In this document: piece after piece, positions 42,758 to 53,871 of the stretch
Position numbering within the stretch: the stretch's first letter is position 1
Layout: each line of letters starts with the position of its first letter
From: Kluyvera genomosp. 3
Lineage (GTDB): Bacteria > Pseudomonadota > Gammaproteobacteria > Enterobacterales > Enterobacteriaceae
Reading direction: 5' to 3'
Assembly (NCBI GenBank): GCA_002211745.1
Contig: CP022114.1
Coordinates: 2,636,645 to 2,700,644 of the forward strand
DNA length: 64,000 nucleotides
Made by a program: the position numbers and the translations under genes
Notes under the pieces: generated by a model
Databases searched by the model: none
What the model saw: only the letters and a program-made list of their open reading frames with translations
What the model was told of the DNA's origin: nothing

Positions 42758-44061
42758 TTAGTGCAATTTCAGGCGCGGACGGATCACGCGGTTGATACTG
42801 CCTACCAGCATCATCAGGCCGGTTTTCACGTAACCGTGCAGCGCAATCTGGTGCATACGGTACAGCGAGATATAGACCATACGCGCGATACGCCCTTCGA
42901 TCATCATCGAACCACGCATCAGGTTACCCATCAGGCTGCCGACGGTTGAATAGTTGGAGAGCGATACCAGTGAACCGTGATCCTTATAGGTATACGGCTT
43001 CAGCTCTTTACCCTTCATCTGCGCCAGAATGTTGTTCAGCGCACAGGTCGCCATCTGGTGCGCAGCCTGGGCGCGCGGCGGCACAAAGCCCCTTCCGGAC
43101 GGGCGCAAGAAGCACAGTCGCCGATAGCGTAGATATCCTGATCGCGGGTGGTTTGCAGCGTCGGCTCAACCACCAGCTGATTGATGCGGTTAGTTTCCAG
43201 GCCGCCGATCTCTTTCATGAAATCTGGCGCTTTAATGCCCGCCGCCCATACCATCAGATCGGCCTGAATATATTCGCCATCTTTCGTGTGCAGACCGCCT
43301 TCATCGGCACTGGTCACCATGGTCTGGGTCAGCACGCGTACACCCATTTTAGTCAACTCGCTGTGCGCAGCGCCGGAAATGCGCGGCGGCAACGCAGGCA
43401 GAATACGTTCACCGGCTTCCACCAGCGTGACGTTCAGCGCTTCGTTATTCAGCCCTTTGTAGCCATAGCTGTGGAGCTGTTTCACCGCGTTGTGCAGTTC
43501 AGCGGACAGCTCAACACCGGTCGCCCCGCCGCCAACAATGGCGATATTCACCTTACCGTTCGCGCCCAGGTTAGCGGAATATTTCAGGAACAGGTTCAGC
43601 ATTTCCTGGTGGAAACGACGCGCCTGGTGCGGGTTATCGAGGAAGATACAGTGCTCTTTCACGCCCGGGGTGTTGAAGTCGTTTGAGGTGCTGCCCAACG
43701 CCATCACCAGCGTGTCGTACGCCAGCTTACGCTCAGGCACCAGCAGTTCGCCCTTCTCATCACGCAGTTCTGCCAGGGTGATAGTTTTCGCTTCGCGGTT
43801 GATATCCATCACCGAGCCAAGTTGGAACTGGAAGTGATGATTACGTGCATGCGCCAGATAGCTCAGCGCATCGACACCTTCATCCAGAGAACCGGTCGCC
43901 ACCTCGTGCAACAACGGTTTCCACAGGTGGCTATGGTTGCGATCCACCAGCGTAATTTTCGCTTTTTTACTCCGGCCAAGCTTGCGACCCAGCTGAGTAG
44001 CCAGTTCCAGGCCGCCAGCGCCGCCACCTACAATTACAATTTTCTTCATTGGCGTAGTCAC
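42758..44061 (-). CDS. ndh: NADH dehydrogenase II
   Basis: Non-proton-pumping NADH:quinone oxidoreductase. N-terminal FAD motif [21 protein letters not shown] motif [30 protein letters not shown] and the C-terminal amphipathic tail. The frame breaks at the four-C run 43089-43092; one more base joins CARPEGG to [15 protein letters not shown] and gives 434 residues, the E. coli length. An FNR site lies upstream, fitting anaerobic repression. Confidence 0.96.
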
Positions 44062-44196
44062 GAGACCCCTTAAAATTTATTAACCAATTGTTAATTAAAA
44101 GTTATTAATTTAGCTCTTAGTTAACAACAAGTTACTCACAAGAAACCATTCAGCTGCAATGAGAATAACATGAATGGTGCATTGGTCATACCAAAA

Positions 44197-44210
44197 TTGA
44201 TGTGTATCAA
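44197..44210. promoter_or_regulatory. FNR site upstream of ndh
   Basis: TTGATGTGTATCAA, a perfect TTGAT-N4-ATCAA match, 136 bp before the ndh start. E. coli ndh is repressed by FNR from two such sites. Confidence 0.85.
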
Positions 44211-44283
44211 GTTTTATCGCGCAGAAGTTGAGCGAACGGCATTGCGGTGAGCGAAATGGGGGTCAGCGGGGTTAAAAATTAAC

Positions 44284-44319
44284 AAAAAAAAGCCCCGGCA
44301 AACTAAAGCTGCCGGGGCT
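44284..44319 (-). terminator. ycfP terminator
   Basis: AGCCCCGGCA/TGCCGGGGCT with a 9-nt loop; on the minus strand it is followed by eight T, 14 bp after the ycfP stop. Confidence 0.92.
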
Positions 44320-44333
44320 TCTCAGACGAAAAT

Positions 44334-44875
44334 TTAGCCTAACGTTTTGAACGCTTTAATCCGCTGCAGATGCGGCGAAATGTTTTTAAACTTATGACCC
44401 TGCTCTTCGTCCCAGATGATCTCATAGTAGTGATGCAGCACGTCTGCTGAACGCTGGCTATCAAGCGCATCGTCGTGGCGAGAGAGAATGGCCAGGCAAC
44501 GGTCACGGTTCTTCTCGCGGAAGTTGTTCACACATTTGGTGGCAATATCCACGTACTCTTCCGGGCGATCGATCTTGCCGTCCATATTCTCGTTCGGGAA
44601 CAGGTTCGGGTTAAACATCACCTGGCGAATATCGCACAGAAAACCAATACGCTCCGCCAGTAGCCGCCCAGCCCTACGCCGCAAATCAGCGGCCGCTCAT
44701 CGGCATTCAACTGCAGCATTTTGTCGACTTCTTTCAGCAGATGCTGCATGTCATGCTTGGGGTGCCGCGTGCTGTAGCTAATCAACCGCACATCCGGGTC
44801 GATAAACTGCAGTTGCAGCACTTTCTCATGGTTACCAGGGCTATTGGAGTCAAAACCGTGTAAATAGATAATCAT
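44334..44875 (-). CDS. ycfP: UPF0227 alpha/beta-hydrolase-like protein YcfP
   Basis: 180 residues as in E. coli after restoring CC 44657-44658, which splits GVGLGGYW from [14 protein letters not shown]-terminal [18 protein letters not shown] and GVGLGG in place of a GxSxG elbow (no nucleophilic Ser visible). Role not established; it always neighbours nagZ. Confidence 0.93.
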
Positions 44876-44913
44876 TGCGTCCTCACCACACCATTACTCC
44901 CACACCGGGAGGG

Positions 44914-46745
<1,832 letters not shown>

Positions 46746-46765
<20 letters not shown>

Positions 46766-47393
46766 CTTTACCTGACCAGACGATCTCACCGGTTTGTACC
46801 AGCATCAGCTGCATTTGCAGCGTCGGCGCGTTCACGTTGCCGGTAGCGTTAGAGTAGAGCACGTACTGAGCTCCCACATTACGGGCAATGCCCATCGCTT
46901 TACTGCGCGAACCCAGGCTGTCCTGCGGCGACAGTCCTAACTGCTGCTTAGCCACCGCCAGCTGTTGGGCCGACACCAGGGTAAACTTGCCGTTACCTGC
47001 CAGCGCGTTACGCAGCGCGGTAGTCGCTTCCCCGGAGTTCAACGACCCGTTGGTACGGTTGTTAACGCTGTCGACCAGCAAAATGCTGCCCGCAGTTACG
47101 CCGCCGGTTTGCAGCATTTTGCCAACCAGCGGCTGTGCTGCGCCGTTCCAGTCATAGTGCCGTACGCGCGGCGTTGGCTGCGCAGGCGTTTCACCGCCGT
47201 GCTCAATCGGACCTGGCTGCTGCGGAATCGTCGGCACGCTCGGTACCGTTGGCACCGGCTGCTGCGGCTCAGCAGGCTGTTGTGGCTGCTGCGGATTCGC
47301 CGTATCGACTGGCGCCGGTTGTTCGCGCACCGCACACCCTGCCAGTATCAGTGCCAGCGAGGCCATCAACGCATAGCGACCCAATTTACTCAT
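46746..47393 (-). CDS. lpoB: Outer-membrane lipoprotein activator of PBP1b, LpoB
   Basis: 215 residues (E. coli 213). Lipobox LAGC at about 17-20, a long Pro/Gln-rich flexible linker ([19 protein letters not shown]), then the globular domain that contacts the UB2H domain of PBP1b ([31 protein letters not shown]). Intact. Overlaps the thiK start. Confidence 0.95.
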
Positions 47394-47406
47394 TCCAGTT
47401 TACCCC

Positions 47407-47781
47407 TCACAGATAAAGATAAAGTCGGGCTTTATGCGCCCCTAAACCGTTAGCGGTCCCGTACAGCGTGACCGACCCCATTGCAGGAATCGTGATGCTG
47501 CGCGGCGCTTCCAGCGGGTGCATTTCCAGCCCTCTGGCGTCATACCAATAAAAACGATAGTGAACGGTGACCGGCTGCCGCCTTTCGTTGAACAGTTTTG
47601 CGCTGGCGGTCGCCTGTATATCCGACGACGTCAGCTCAGGCTTTTCCGCGCTGATACCTGCCGCCAGAACGTTAGACTCCATCACCAGCGTCTGCTGTTC
47701 ACTGACGGCGATTTCCGGGCGCGAATGACACCCGCTCAGCAGCACCGTACCTAACAAAAGACCCAGACATGCCGATTTCAT
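47407..47781 (-). CDS. ycfL: Lipoprotein YcfL (DUF1425)
   Basis: 124 residues (E. coli 125). Lipobox LSGC at about 15-18, then VTVHYRFYWYDARGLEMHPL and the C-terminal GAHKARLYLYL. Upstream neighbour of lpoB in the hinT-ycfL-lpoB-thiK-nagZ-ycfP series. Function unknown. Confidence 0.93.
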   Translation of the reverse strand: MKSACLGLLLGTVLLSGCHSRPEIAVSEQQTLVMESNVLAAGISAEKPELTSSDIQATASAKLFNERRQPVTVHYRFYWYDARGLEMHPLEAPRSITIPAMGSVTLYGTANGLGAHKARLYLYL

Positions 47782-47784
47782 AGA

Positions 47785-48141
47785 TTAGCCTTTATGCGCC
47801 AGCATCGGCCCCAGCGGGCGGCCGCCCAGCAGGTGCATATGAATGTGGTAAACTTCCTGCCCGCCATGGCGATTGCAGTTCATGATCAGACGATAACCGT
47901 CTTCGGCAATCCCTTCCTGTTGTGCAATTTTCGCCGCCACGGTAATCATGCGCCCCAGCGCCTGCTCATGCTCGGCGGTGACGTCGTTAGTGGTGGCAAT
48001 CAAGGTATTGGGGATAATCAGAATATGCGTCGGCGCCTGCGGAGAGATATCGCGAAATGCGGTAACCAGCTCGTCCTGATACACCATATCCGACGGGATT
48101 TCACGACGAATAATTTTGCTGAAAATGGTTTCTTCTGCCAT
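47785..48141 (-). CDS. hinT: Purine nucleoside phosphoramidase HinT
   Basis: HIT-family hydrolase of adenosine phosphoramidates. 118 residues, with the triad motif HIHMHLL and the following [12 protein letters not shown] 48141 matches E. coli [17 protein letters not shown]; eight further codons upstream are open but not conserved. Head of the run to ycfP, with gaps of 38 bp or less. Confidence 0.95.
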   Translation of the reverse strand: MAEETIFSKIIRREIPSDMVYQDELVTAFRDISPQAPTHILIIPNTLIATTNDVTAEHEQALGRMITVAAKIAQQEGIAEDGYRLIMNCNRHGGQEVYHIHMHLLGGRPLGPMLAHKG

Positions 48142-48269
48142 ACGGAATTCCTTTATTATTCTCATATGCCGTCGGTAAAATCGTTGCCGACGAACAGGTT
48201 AGATGCCAGAGTATGAGCGAGTTACGCCACTTCTTTCAACCGTAATACGATTTTTCTTACCTCTGGTCG

Positions 48270-48593
48270 TTACTTACGCACCCACTGGCCGTTAATGCCC
48301 TGCACGTATTCACCCGGCAGCGCTTTATCGATCAGCTTTTTCCCCGCCAGCCGTGCTACCTCCTGCTGAGAGAGATTGTTGCTCAACGCCAGCTGCTGAT
48401 AGCTTTCGCTGCGGGCCTGATTAATGTTCTTCACTAGCGCCAACGTTTCGCTGTCCTTAGCCAGCGCCGCCAGATAGCCACCCTGCGTTTCCCCTACCCG
48501 GCCCTGTGTTCTCGCCTCTGACAGCGTTAACGCGAACGCCTGAACGCTAAATAGCCCCAACAGCAGAACCGCGATAATGCGCATTTTTCTCAT
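48270..48593 (-). CDS. ydbL: DUF1318 periplasmic protein YdbL
   Basis: 107 residues with a signal peptide (about 1-21, ending VQAFA). LTLSEARTQGRVGETQGGYL and the C-terminal YVQGINGQWVRK match YdbL. Last gene of ydbH-ynbE-ydbL, which in E. coli takes part with YhdP and TamB in phospholipid transport to the outer membrane. Confidence 0.92.
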   Translation of the reverse strand: MRKMRIIAVLLLGLFSVQAFALTLSEARTQGRVGETQGGYLAALAKDSETLALVKNINQARSESYQQLALSNNLSQQEVARLAGKKLIDKALPGEYVQGINGQWVRK

Positions 48594-48604
48594 GGTGGCG
48601 GCCC

Positions 48605-48796
48605 TCAGAATAAGTCGCTACGCGATTTCAGCAGATCCTCAACGTCCTTATCGGCCTTGATGCGGATCTCGTGCTCAATCTTAACGTTCATATTGATGGT
48701 AATCGGTTCTTTCGGCGCAGCCACCTCGATGCGCGGTACGCAGCCTGATAACAGTGCCGTTGCCGCGATCCCCAGGATGGCGATGGATAATTTCAT
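48605..48796 (-). CDS. ynbE: Lipoprotein YnbE
   Basis: 63 residues (E. coli 61). Lipobox LSGC at about 16-19, then VPRIEVAAPKEPITINMNVK. Forms with YdbH an envelope-spanning lipid bridge in E. coli. Start overlaps the ydbH stop by one base. Confidence 0.94.
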   Translation of the reverse strand: MKLSIAILGIAATALLSGCVPRIEVAAPKEPITINMNVKIEHEIRIKADKDVEDLLKSRSDLF

Positions 48797-51430
48797 TAGT
48801 GCTCCTTACATTCCGTGCCGCTGCGACACGGTACGCCTGGAAGGGTCGCGTGTTGCTCAAGCCATGACTGAAGTTTGTCGCCAAAGCGCAGGCTTCGCCA
48901 CAAATCAAAAACATTCTCCTGGTGCGTGTAATTCAGACGCACCGTACTGCGTTTCTCGTCCATCACCCCGGTACCGGTCACCGTCGCCTGCAGCGTCAGC
49001 ATACCCAGACTATCGAGATTGATCCGCGTCCACGAGCGGGAGATTTCCATATAGCGTAACCAGTTGATTGCCGCGCCCGCGGCGATATTATCGTCGGCAA
49101 CCGCGTCCGCGGTGTCTTTATCCAGGCGCAGCGTCATCGGGCCGGGATTATGCAGCCAGCCGTCCTTAATAATCCATTTGCTGTCGTTCAGCCACAGCGG
49201 TAGCGCGCCGTCAACCGGGCCAGACATGGCAAACTGTTTCGGGTTCACCGCGCTCACCAATTCGCTGGTAGAAATATGTTGTAAGCGCAGAAGCGCGGCG
49301 TCGCGCTGCGGCATGCGCAGCTGCTGCATCGTGACCTTCCCACCCAGCACATCCACGCTGACATCGCTCAGCTGCAGCGGCGCCTCTTCACTCCACGGCC
49401 AGGTACCCTGAAGGTCGGCGGTTACGTTGCGTGCAGTGACCTGGTTAATAATTTCCGCAATGCGCAGCGACACCGGTCGCCGCGTTCCCAGCTGCCAGAC
49501 GCCGGCCTTTAAGCGAAAGGGCAGCACAAAATCGACGCCGTTGATCTCGTTATCCGGCATCCACGCGCTACCGTTGTGTAGCACGCCGTGACCACCGGCC
49601 TCAAATCCTTGCCCGGCGGCGGCAGAGAACGCAACCTGCGCGTACAGCGAACCGTCGCGCAGCTTCATTTTCCAGTCCGGCGGCACCAGCGGCTGGAACA
49701 CCTCCAGCGACTGTTTTGGCCACCACGCCTGGCCACGTAAACGCTCGCCGTCCCAGCGTCCCGTCACTCGCACCGGCCCAATTGCCTGGGCCTTCAGGTC
49801 ACCTTTAAACTGGAAGAAGGTCGGATCGCGCCCTTCCACGCTAAACGTCAGCGCCGAGGCGGGCAGCATGCTGCCGCCGGTAAAGCGCGTTTCGCTTGCA
49901 TCAAGCGCCAGCGCACCTGTAAAGGAAGGATGTTGTTCATCGCGGATCCAGTGAATGGGTTGTTCCAGCTTGAGACGCGGCTTATCAATGGTCATGGTGC
50001 CATATTGCAGCTTATCGAAGCCGGTAGAGAGCGTATTCAACACAATGGCGCTGTCACGCCACTCGCCGGTCCCGGTCACATCCCAGCGCGCTTGCATCGG
50101 CGTAAAGTGGCCATCCCCCAATAGCGCCAGCGCCAGGTACCTTTATCGGGCATGAAATTGTCAGCCTGGCCGTCCAGGTGCAGCACAAAATCCCCGGTCT
50201 GCTGCTCATGCGCGCGCAGAATGGCCTGTAGGCGTCCATCAATGCCCTGCGTTGAAATTTTCACTCCCGCCAGCGGCCAGCGCACTTCATCAATATTTAG
50301 CGCATCGATTACCCGCCCGCGCGAACGCAGCAACGCGCCCGGCTGGAACGCCAGTACTGGAGTAACCAGCGGACCGCTAAGGTGGGCGGGCAGTTTTGCG
50401 TAAAAGATCAGATCGCCCTGTTTCGCTTCCCCACCAGTTGCAGCGGCATGTCGCTGTTATCCATGCTCAGCACGCCCGGCCCGACGTTCAGTACCGCCAC
50501 GCCTTTCCCGGCATCCCCGCGGTCAGAACACTAAGGCGGCCGGTCACCTGCGTTTTATCCACGCCCTGTTGCCAGTTTTCGAGCTTCACCCCACGCGGCC
50601 ACTGAGCGGGATGCCTGCCTGATACGGCCAGTTCCAGCGCCCATCGCTGATGGTGAGCAGTTGTTCCGTTAACGTCCAGGGCAGATCGACTAAGGGATCG
50701 TCCTCGCCGCGCGCCATCATCACCAGTTGCCCTGATTACCGTCCCAGTTGAGTTCCGCATCGACCAGCGAAGGCACCTGCGGCACCTGGAAGGTAGACTC
50801 GATGTGCCCTTTTACCGGTAACCCGTCCGGCACCAGCGGCATCGTGAACTCACCGAGTAATTTAACCGGCGGCTCTCCGTCGATCAGGCTGGCGTGAAAT
50901 TCGTTTACCGTCAGCGCCTGCCCATGCAATCGTGCGCGCAGACCAACCTGTTCGCCCGTATATTCCACATCCTGCCGCTGAGATGTCAGTGAAACCTTGA
51001 GCTTGCCCTGCCATTTTTCCCACGGCGAGACGCTGAGCGCGTCGATGGTCAGCCAGGTGTTGGGCAGCATTGACTGCCATTCTGCCAGCGTGCGCGGCGC
51101 GCCGGGAACCGTATCGTTTTGCGGCAGCTTGCTAAAGCACAGAGAATTGAGGTTGGCCGATGCGGCGTGCAGTCGCCAGCGGCTTGGATGTGACAGGGTC
51201 ACGTCTTTCAGGGTCGCCAGTTCGCAATCCCCCGCCAGATAGCGCAAATCGGGAATGTGCAGGGCCGAACGCGTCAGCCGAGGGCTTTCGTTAAGCGCAA
51301 TACGCGTGCCTGCCGGAAGCCAGATACCCACCAGCGTAGGAACCCAGTACCCTAGCGTCATCAGCAATGTGAGCGGCAGAAGTACTAAAAGCAGGAGTAG
51401 CGCAATAATGGCTTTATATTTACCCTTCAT
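48796..51430 (-). CDS. ydbH: AsmA-like intermembrane phospholipid transport protein YdbH
   Basis: Single N-terminal membrane helix (about 7-27) and a long periplasmic beta-rich repeat body, the bridge type of TamB/YhdP/YdbH. Five single-base losses: CCC 50730-50732, CCCC 50589-50592, CCC 50507-50509, CCCC 50429-50432 and five-C run 50115-50119. Restored, it has 879 residues, exactly the E. coli length. Landmarks: LPLTLLMTLGYWVPTLVGIW, PSLVDAELNWDG, VRWPLAGVKISTQGIDGRLQ, STGFDKLQYGTMTIDKPRL and the C-terminal DLWRSLRFGDKLQSWLEQ. ATG 51442 is an alternative start. Confidence 0.93.
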
Positions 51431-51740
51431 GGGTGCAGTCATATCCTGATTGAACAAGCGGTGATGCCAGACCGCGCAGCGGGCAGTCCAAAGGCGCATA
51501 TTGTGTCATGTCAGACCAGAGAGTGAAAGCCGCTGTAATGTTTTAAGAATAGCTGCTGCAAAATAAAACGTGAGGGATTTCAGTTGATTCTGATTGAGAA
51601 CCGTCATTCGCGCCCCCATTTAAAGCGGGTATACTGAAGGGAGTTTCTTTACTAATCCTTAGCCTTCAAAACATTTTTATATTTTGTAAGAATTTTTGAA
51701 TTATGCTAACTTGACTCTAAAATCATTGGAGAAAAGTCTC
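51431..51740. promoter_or_regulatory. Divergent ydbH-ldhA promoter region (310 bp)
   Basis: No gene. TATACT at 51630-51635 (preceded by CGGG) and TATGCT at 51702-51707 are -10 candidates for ldhA; GGAG lies 8 nt before its ATG. AT-rich around 51670-51710. Confidence 0.5.
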
Positions 51741-52730
51741 ATGAAAATCGCCGTTTACAGTACTAAGCAGTACGACAAAAAGTATCTGCAAAATGTTAAC
51801 CAGGCATATGGCTTTGAGCTTGAGTTTTTTGATTTCCTGTTAACGGAAAAAACCGCCAAAACCGCCCATGGCTGTGAAGCGGTCTGTATTTTCGTTAACG
51901 ACGACGGTAGCCGTCCGGTGTTGGAAGAGTTGAAAAAGAACGGCGTGAAGTATATCGCGCTGCGCTGCGCGGGCTTCAACAACGTCGACCTCGACGCAGC
52001 GAAAGAGCTGGGTCTGCGCGTGGTTCGCGTGCCCGCCTACGATCCGGAAGCCGTGGCCGAGCACGCCATCGGGCTGATGATGACATTGAACCGCCGCATT
52101 CACCGCGCCTATCAGCGTACGCGTGATGCTAACTTCTCGCTGGAAGGGCTGACCGGCTTCACCATGTTCGGTAAAACCGCAGGCGTGATTGGCACCGGGA
52201 AAATCGGCGTCGCCGCTCTGCGTATTCTGAAAGGTTTCGGTATGCGCCTGCTGGCGTTTGACCCGTATCCTAGCGCTGCTGCGCTGGAGCTGGGCGTTGA
52301 ATATGTCGATCTGCCGACGCTTTTTGCCGAGTCCGACGTGATTTCCCTGCACTGTCCGCTCACCCCTGAGAACTATCATCTGCTGAACGCCAGCGCGTTT
52401 GAGAAGATGAAAGATGGCGTGATGATCGTCAATACCAGCCGTGGGGCGTTGATTGACTCTCAGGCCGCGATTGAAGCCCTAAAAACGCAGAAAATCGGCG
52501 CACTGGGGATGGACGTATATGAGAACGAGCGCGATCTGTTCTTTGAAGATAAGTCTAACGATGTCATCCAGGATGATGTATTCCGCCGTCTCTCAGCCTG
52601 CCACAACGTGCTGTTCACCGGCCACCAGGCGTTTCTGACTGCTGAAGCACTGACCAGCATCTCAGAAACCACTCTGCAAAACCTGCAGCAGATCGACACA
52701 GGCACAGATTGCCCTAACGCTATCGCCTGA
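51741..52730 (+). CDS. ldhA: Fermentative D-lactate dehydrogenase
   Basis: NAD-dependent reduction of pyruvate to D-lactate. 329 residues as in E. coli, start MKIAVYSTKQYDKKYL. D-2-hydroxyacid dehydrogenase landmarks: NAD motif GVIGTGKIG, NTSRGALIDSQAAIEAL (catalytic Arg), GMDVYENE (Glu) and TGHQAFLT (His). Intact. Confidence 0.97.
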   Translation: MKIAVYSTKQYDKKYLQNVNQAYGFELEFFDFLLTEKTAKTAHGCEAVCIFVNDDGSRPVLEELKKNGVKYIALRCAGFNNVDLDAAKELGLRVVRVPAYDPEAVAEHAIGLMMTLNRRIHRAYQRTRDANFSLEGLTGFTMFGKTAGVIGTGKIGVAALRILKGFGMRLLAFDPYPSAAALELGVEYVDLPTLFAESDVISLHCPLTPENYHLLNASAFEKMKDGVMIVNTSRGALIDSQAAIEALKTQKIGALGMDVYENERDLFFEDKSNDVIQDDVFRRLSACHNVLFTGHQAFLTAEALTSISETTLQNLQQIDTGTDCPNAIA

Positions 52731-52852
52731 TACACCACACTCCCCGGCTACGGTCGGGAGCATTTTCGGATAAGCCCCACAGACACCTCCCGCAGTACAG
52801 TTATGCTTCAAACATATTCACACCGCAAATGATTAATAAGAAGTCCTGTACT

Positions 52853-53293
52853 ATGAAGAACGTATTTTTCGTGCTGGCTGCGGCCACCCTTCTCTCTGGT
52901 TGCGTCTACAACAGCAAAATGTCAACGAACGCTGACCAGCTTCAGCATCACCGCTTTGTTTTAGAGAGTGTGAACGGTAAAACGGTGAGCAGCAAAGGCG
53001 CCCCGCTCGAGCTGAGCTTTGGCGAAAAGCAGCCGATTCTTGAAAAGATTTATGTGTCGGGCAACATGTGTAACGGTTTTTCCGGCACCGCGACCCTGCA
53101 CAAAGGCGAGCTAAAGACGAGCGAACTCGCCATGACGCGCAAACTTTGCAGCGACGCCCAGCTTAATGAGTTGGATGCCACGTTCAGCAACATGCTGCGT
53201 CAGGGCGCGCAGGTTGATTTAACCGAACAACAGCTGACGCTCGCCACAGCGGACCAGACGCTGGTCTATCGCCTGGCCGATCTGATGCATTAA
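52853..53293 (+). CDS. hslJ: Heat-shock lipoprotein HslJ
   Basis: META-domain lipoprotein of 146 residues (E. coli 140), linked to novobiocin tolerance. Lipobox LSGC at about 14-17, then QLQHHRFVLESVNGK and SGNMCNGFSG. ATG 52853 gives the normal signal peptide; ATG 52829 would add eight residues. 122 bp after ldhA. Confidence 0.92.
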   Translation: MKNVFFVLAAATLLSGCVYNSKMSTNADQLQHHRFVLESVNGKTVSSKGAPLELSFGEKQPILEKIYVSGNMCNGFSGTATLHKGELKTSELAMTRKLCSDAQLNELDATFSNMLRQGAQVDLTEQQLTLATADQTLVYRLADLMH

Positions 53294-53296
53294 GGC

Positions 53297-53563
53297 TTAG
53301 TAGCTGCCGCAGGTGCCGGTAGCAAGAGACTGTTCGCTGCAACGTTTACCGTTTGGCAGCGCGCACATACCGATACTGGAGCCGTCCAGCTGGCGCGCGG
53401 CGGAAAGTGACCCGCCAATCATCGCGCAGTTCGCTTCGCCCGAGCTGGACATTGCCGCTCGCATTCCCGGCGTCACGTGTGCCGCCGTTGCCTGCTGAAC
53501 AGGTTCACTGCTGCACGCGGATAATAATAGCGCCGCACACCCGACTAAAAACGCAGCTCGCAT
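53297..53563 (-). CDS. ydbJ: DUF333 lipoprotein YdbJ
   Basis: 88 residues as in E. coli. Lipobox LSAC at about 14-17, then the DUF333 segment SSGEANCAMIGGSLSAARQL with a conserved Cys pattern ending CGSY. Convergent with hslJ (3 bp between stops), divergent from ydbK. Confidence 0.93.
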   Translation of the reverse strand: MRAAFLVGCAALLLSACSSEPVQQATAAHVTPGMRAAMSSSGEANCAMIGGSLSAARQLDGSSIGMCALPNGKRCSEQSLATGTCGSY

Positions 53564-53871
53564 CTCTTCTCTCCGTATCGCAAAAATAAGAACAAACCTA
53601 AGCATCATAGGCAGCGCTGGCCGCTCCGTCGAGAGACGAAGTGCGCATTTATGCGTTGTAGAAACATTTTCTCGCAATTTTGTGGCTCAAAACATTCGTA
53701 TCATTGATACAGACGCGCCCCAAGGACACAAAAGCAAAAATGATTCAGCGCCGGGTTTGCTAAACTTCACTTAACATCATCCCTAAGAGCGATGTGTCAA
53801 TTAAGGACAAATTCCCGGTTGATGGGTAAACCCGTGAACCTCTTTTTTGCGCAATGTAAGGTGTCATATCA
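53564..53871. promoter_or_regulatory. Divergent ydbJ-ydbK promoter region (308 bp)
   Basis: No gene. TTTGCTAAACTT near 53757-53768 is an extended -10 candidate for ydbK; AAGG lies 11 nt before the ATG. E. coli ydbK is in the SoxRS regulon, but I cannot point to a convincing SoxS box. Confidence 0.4.
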
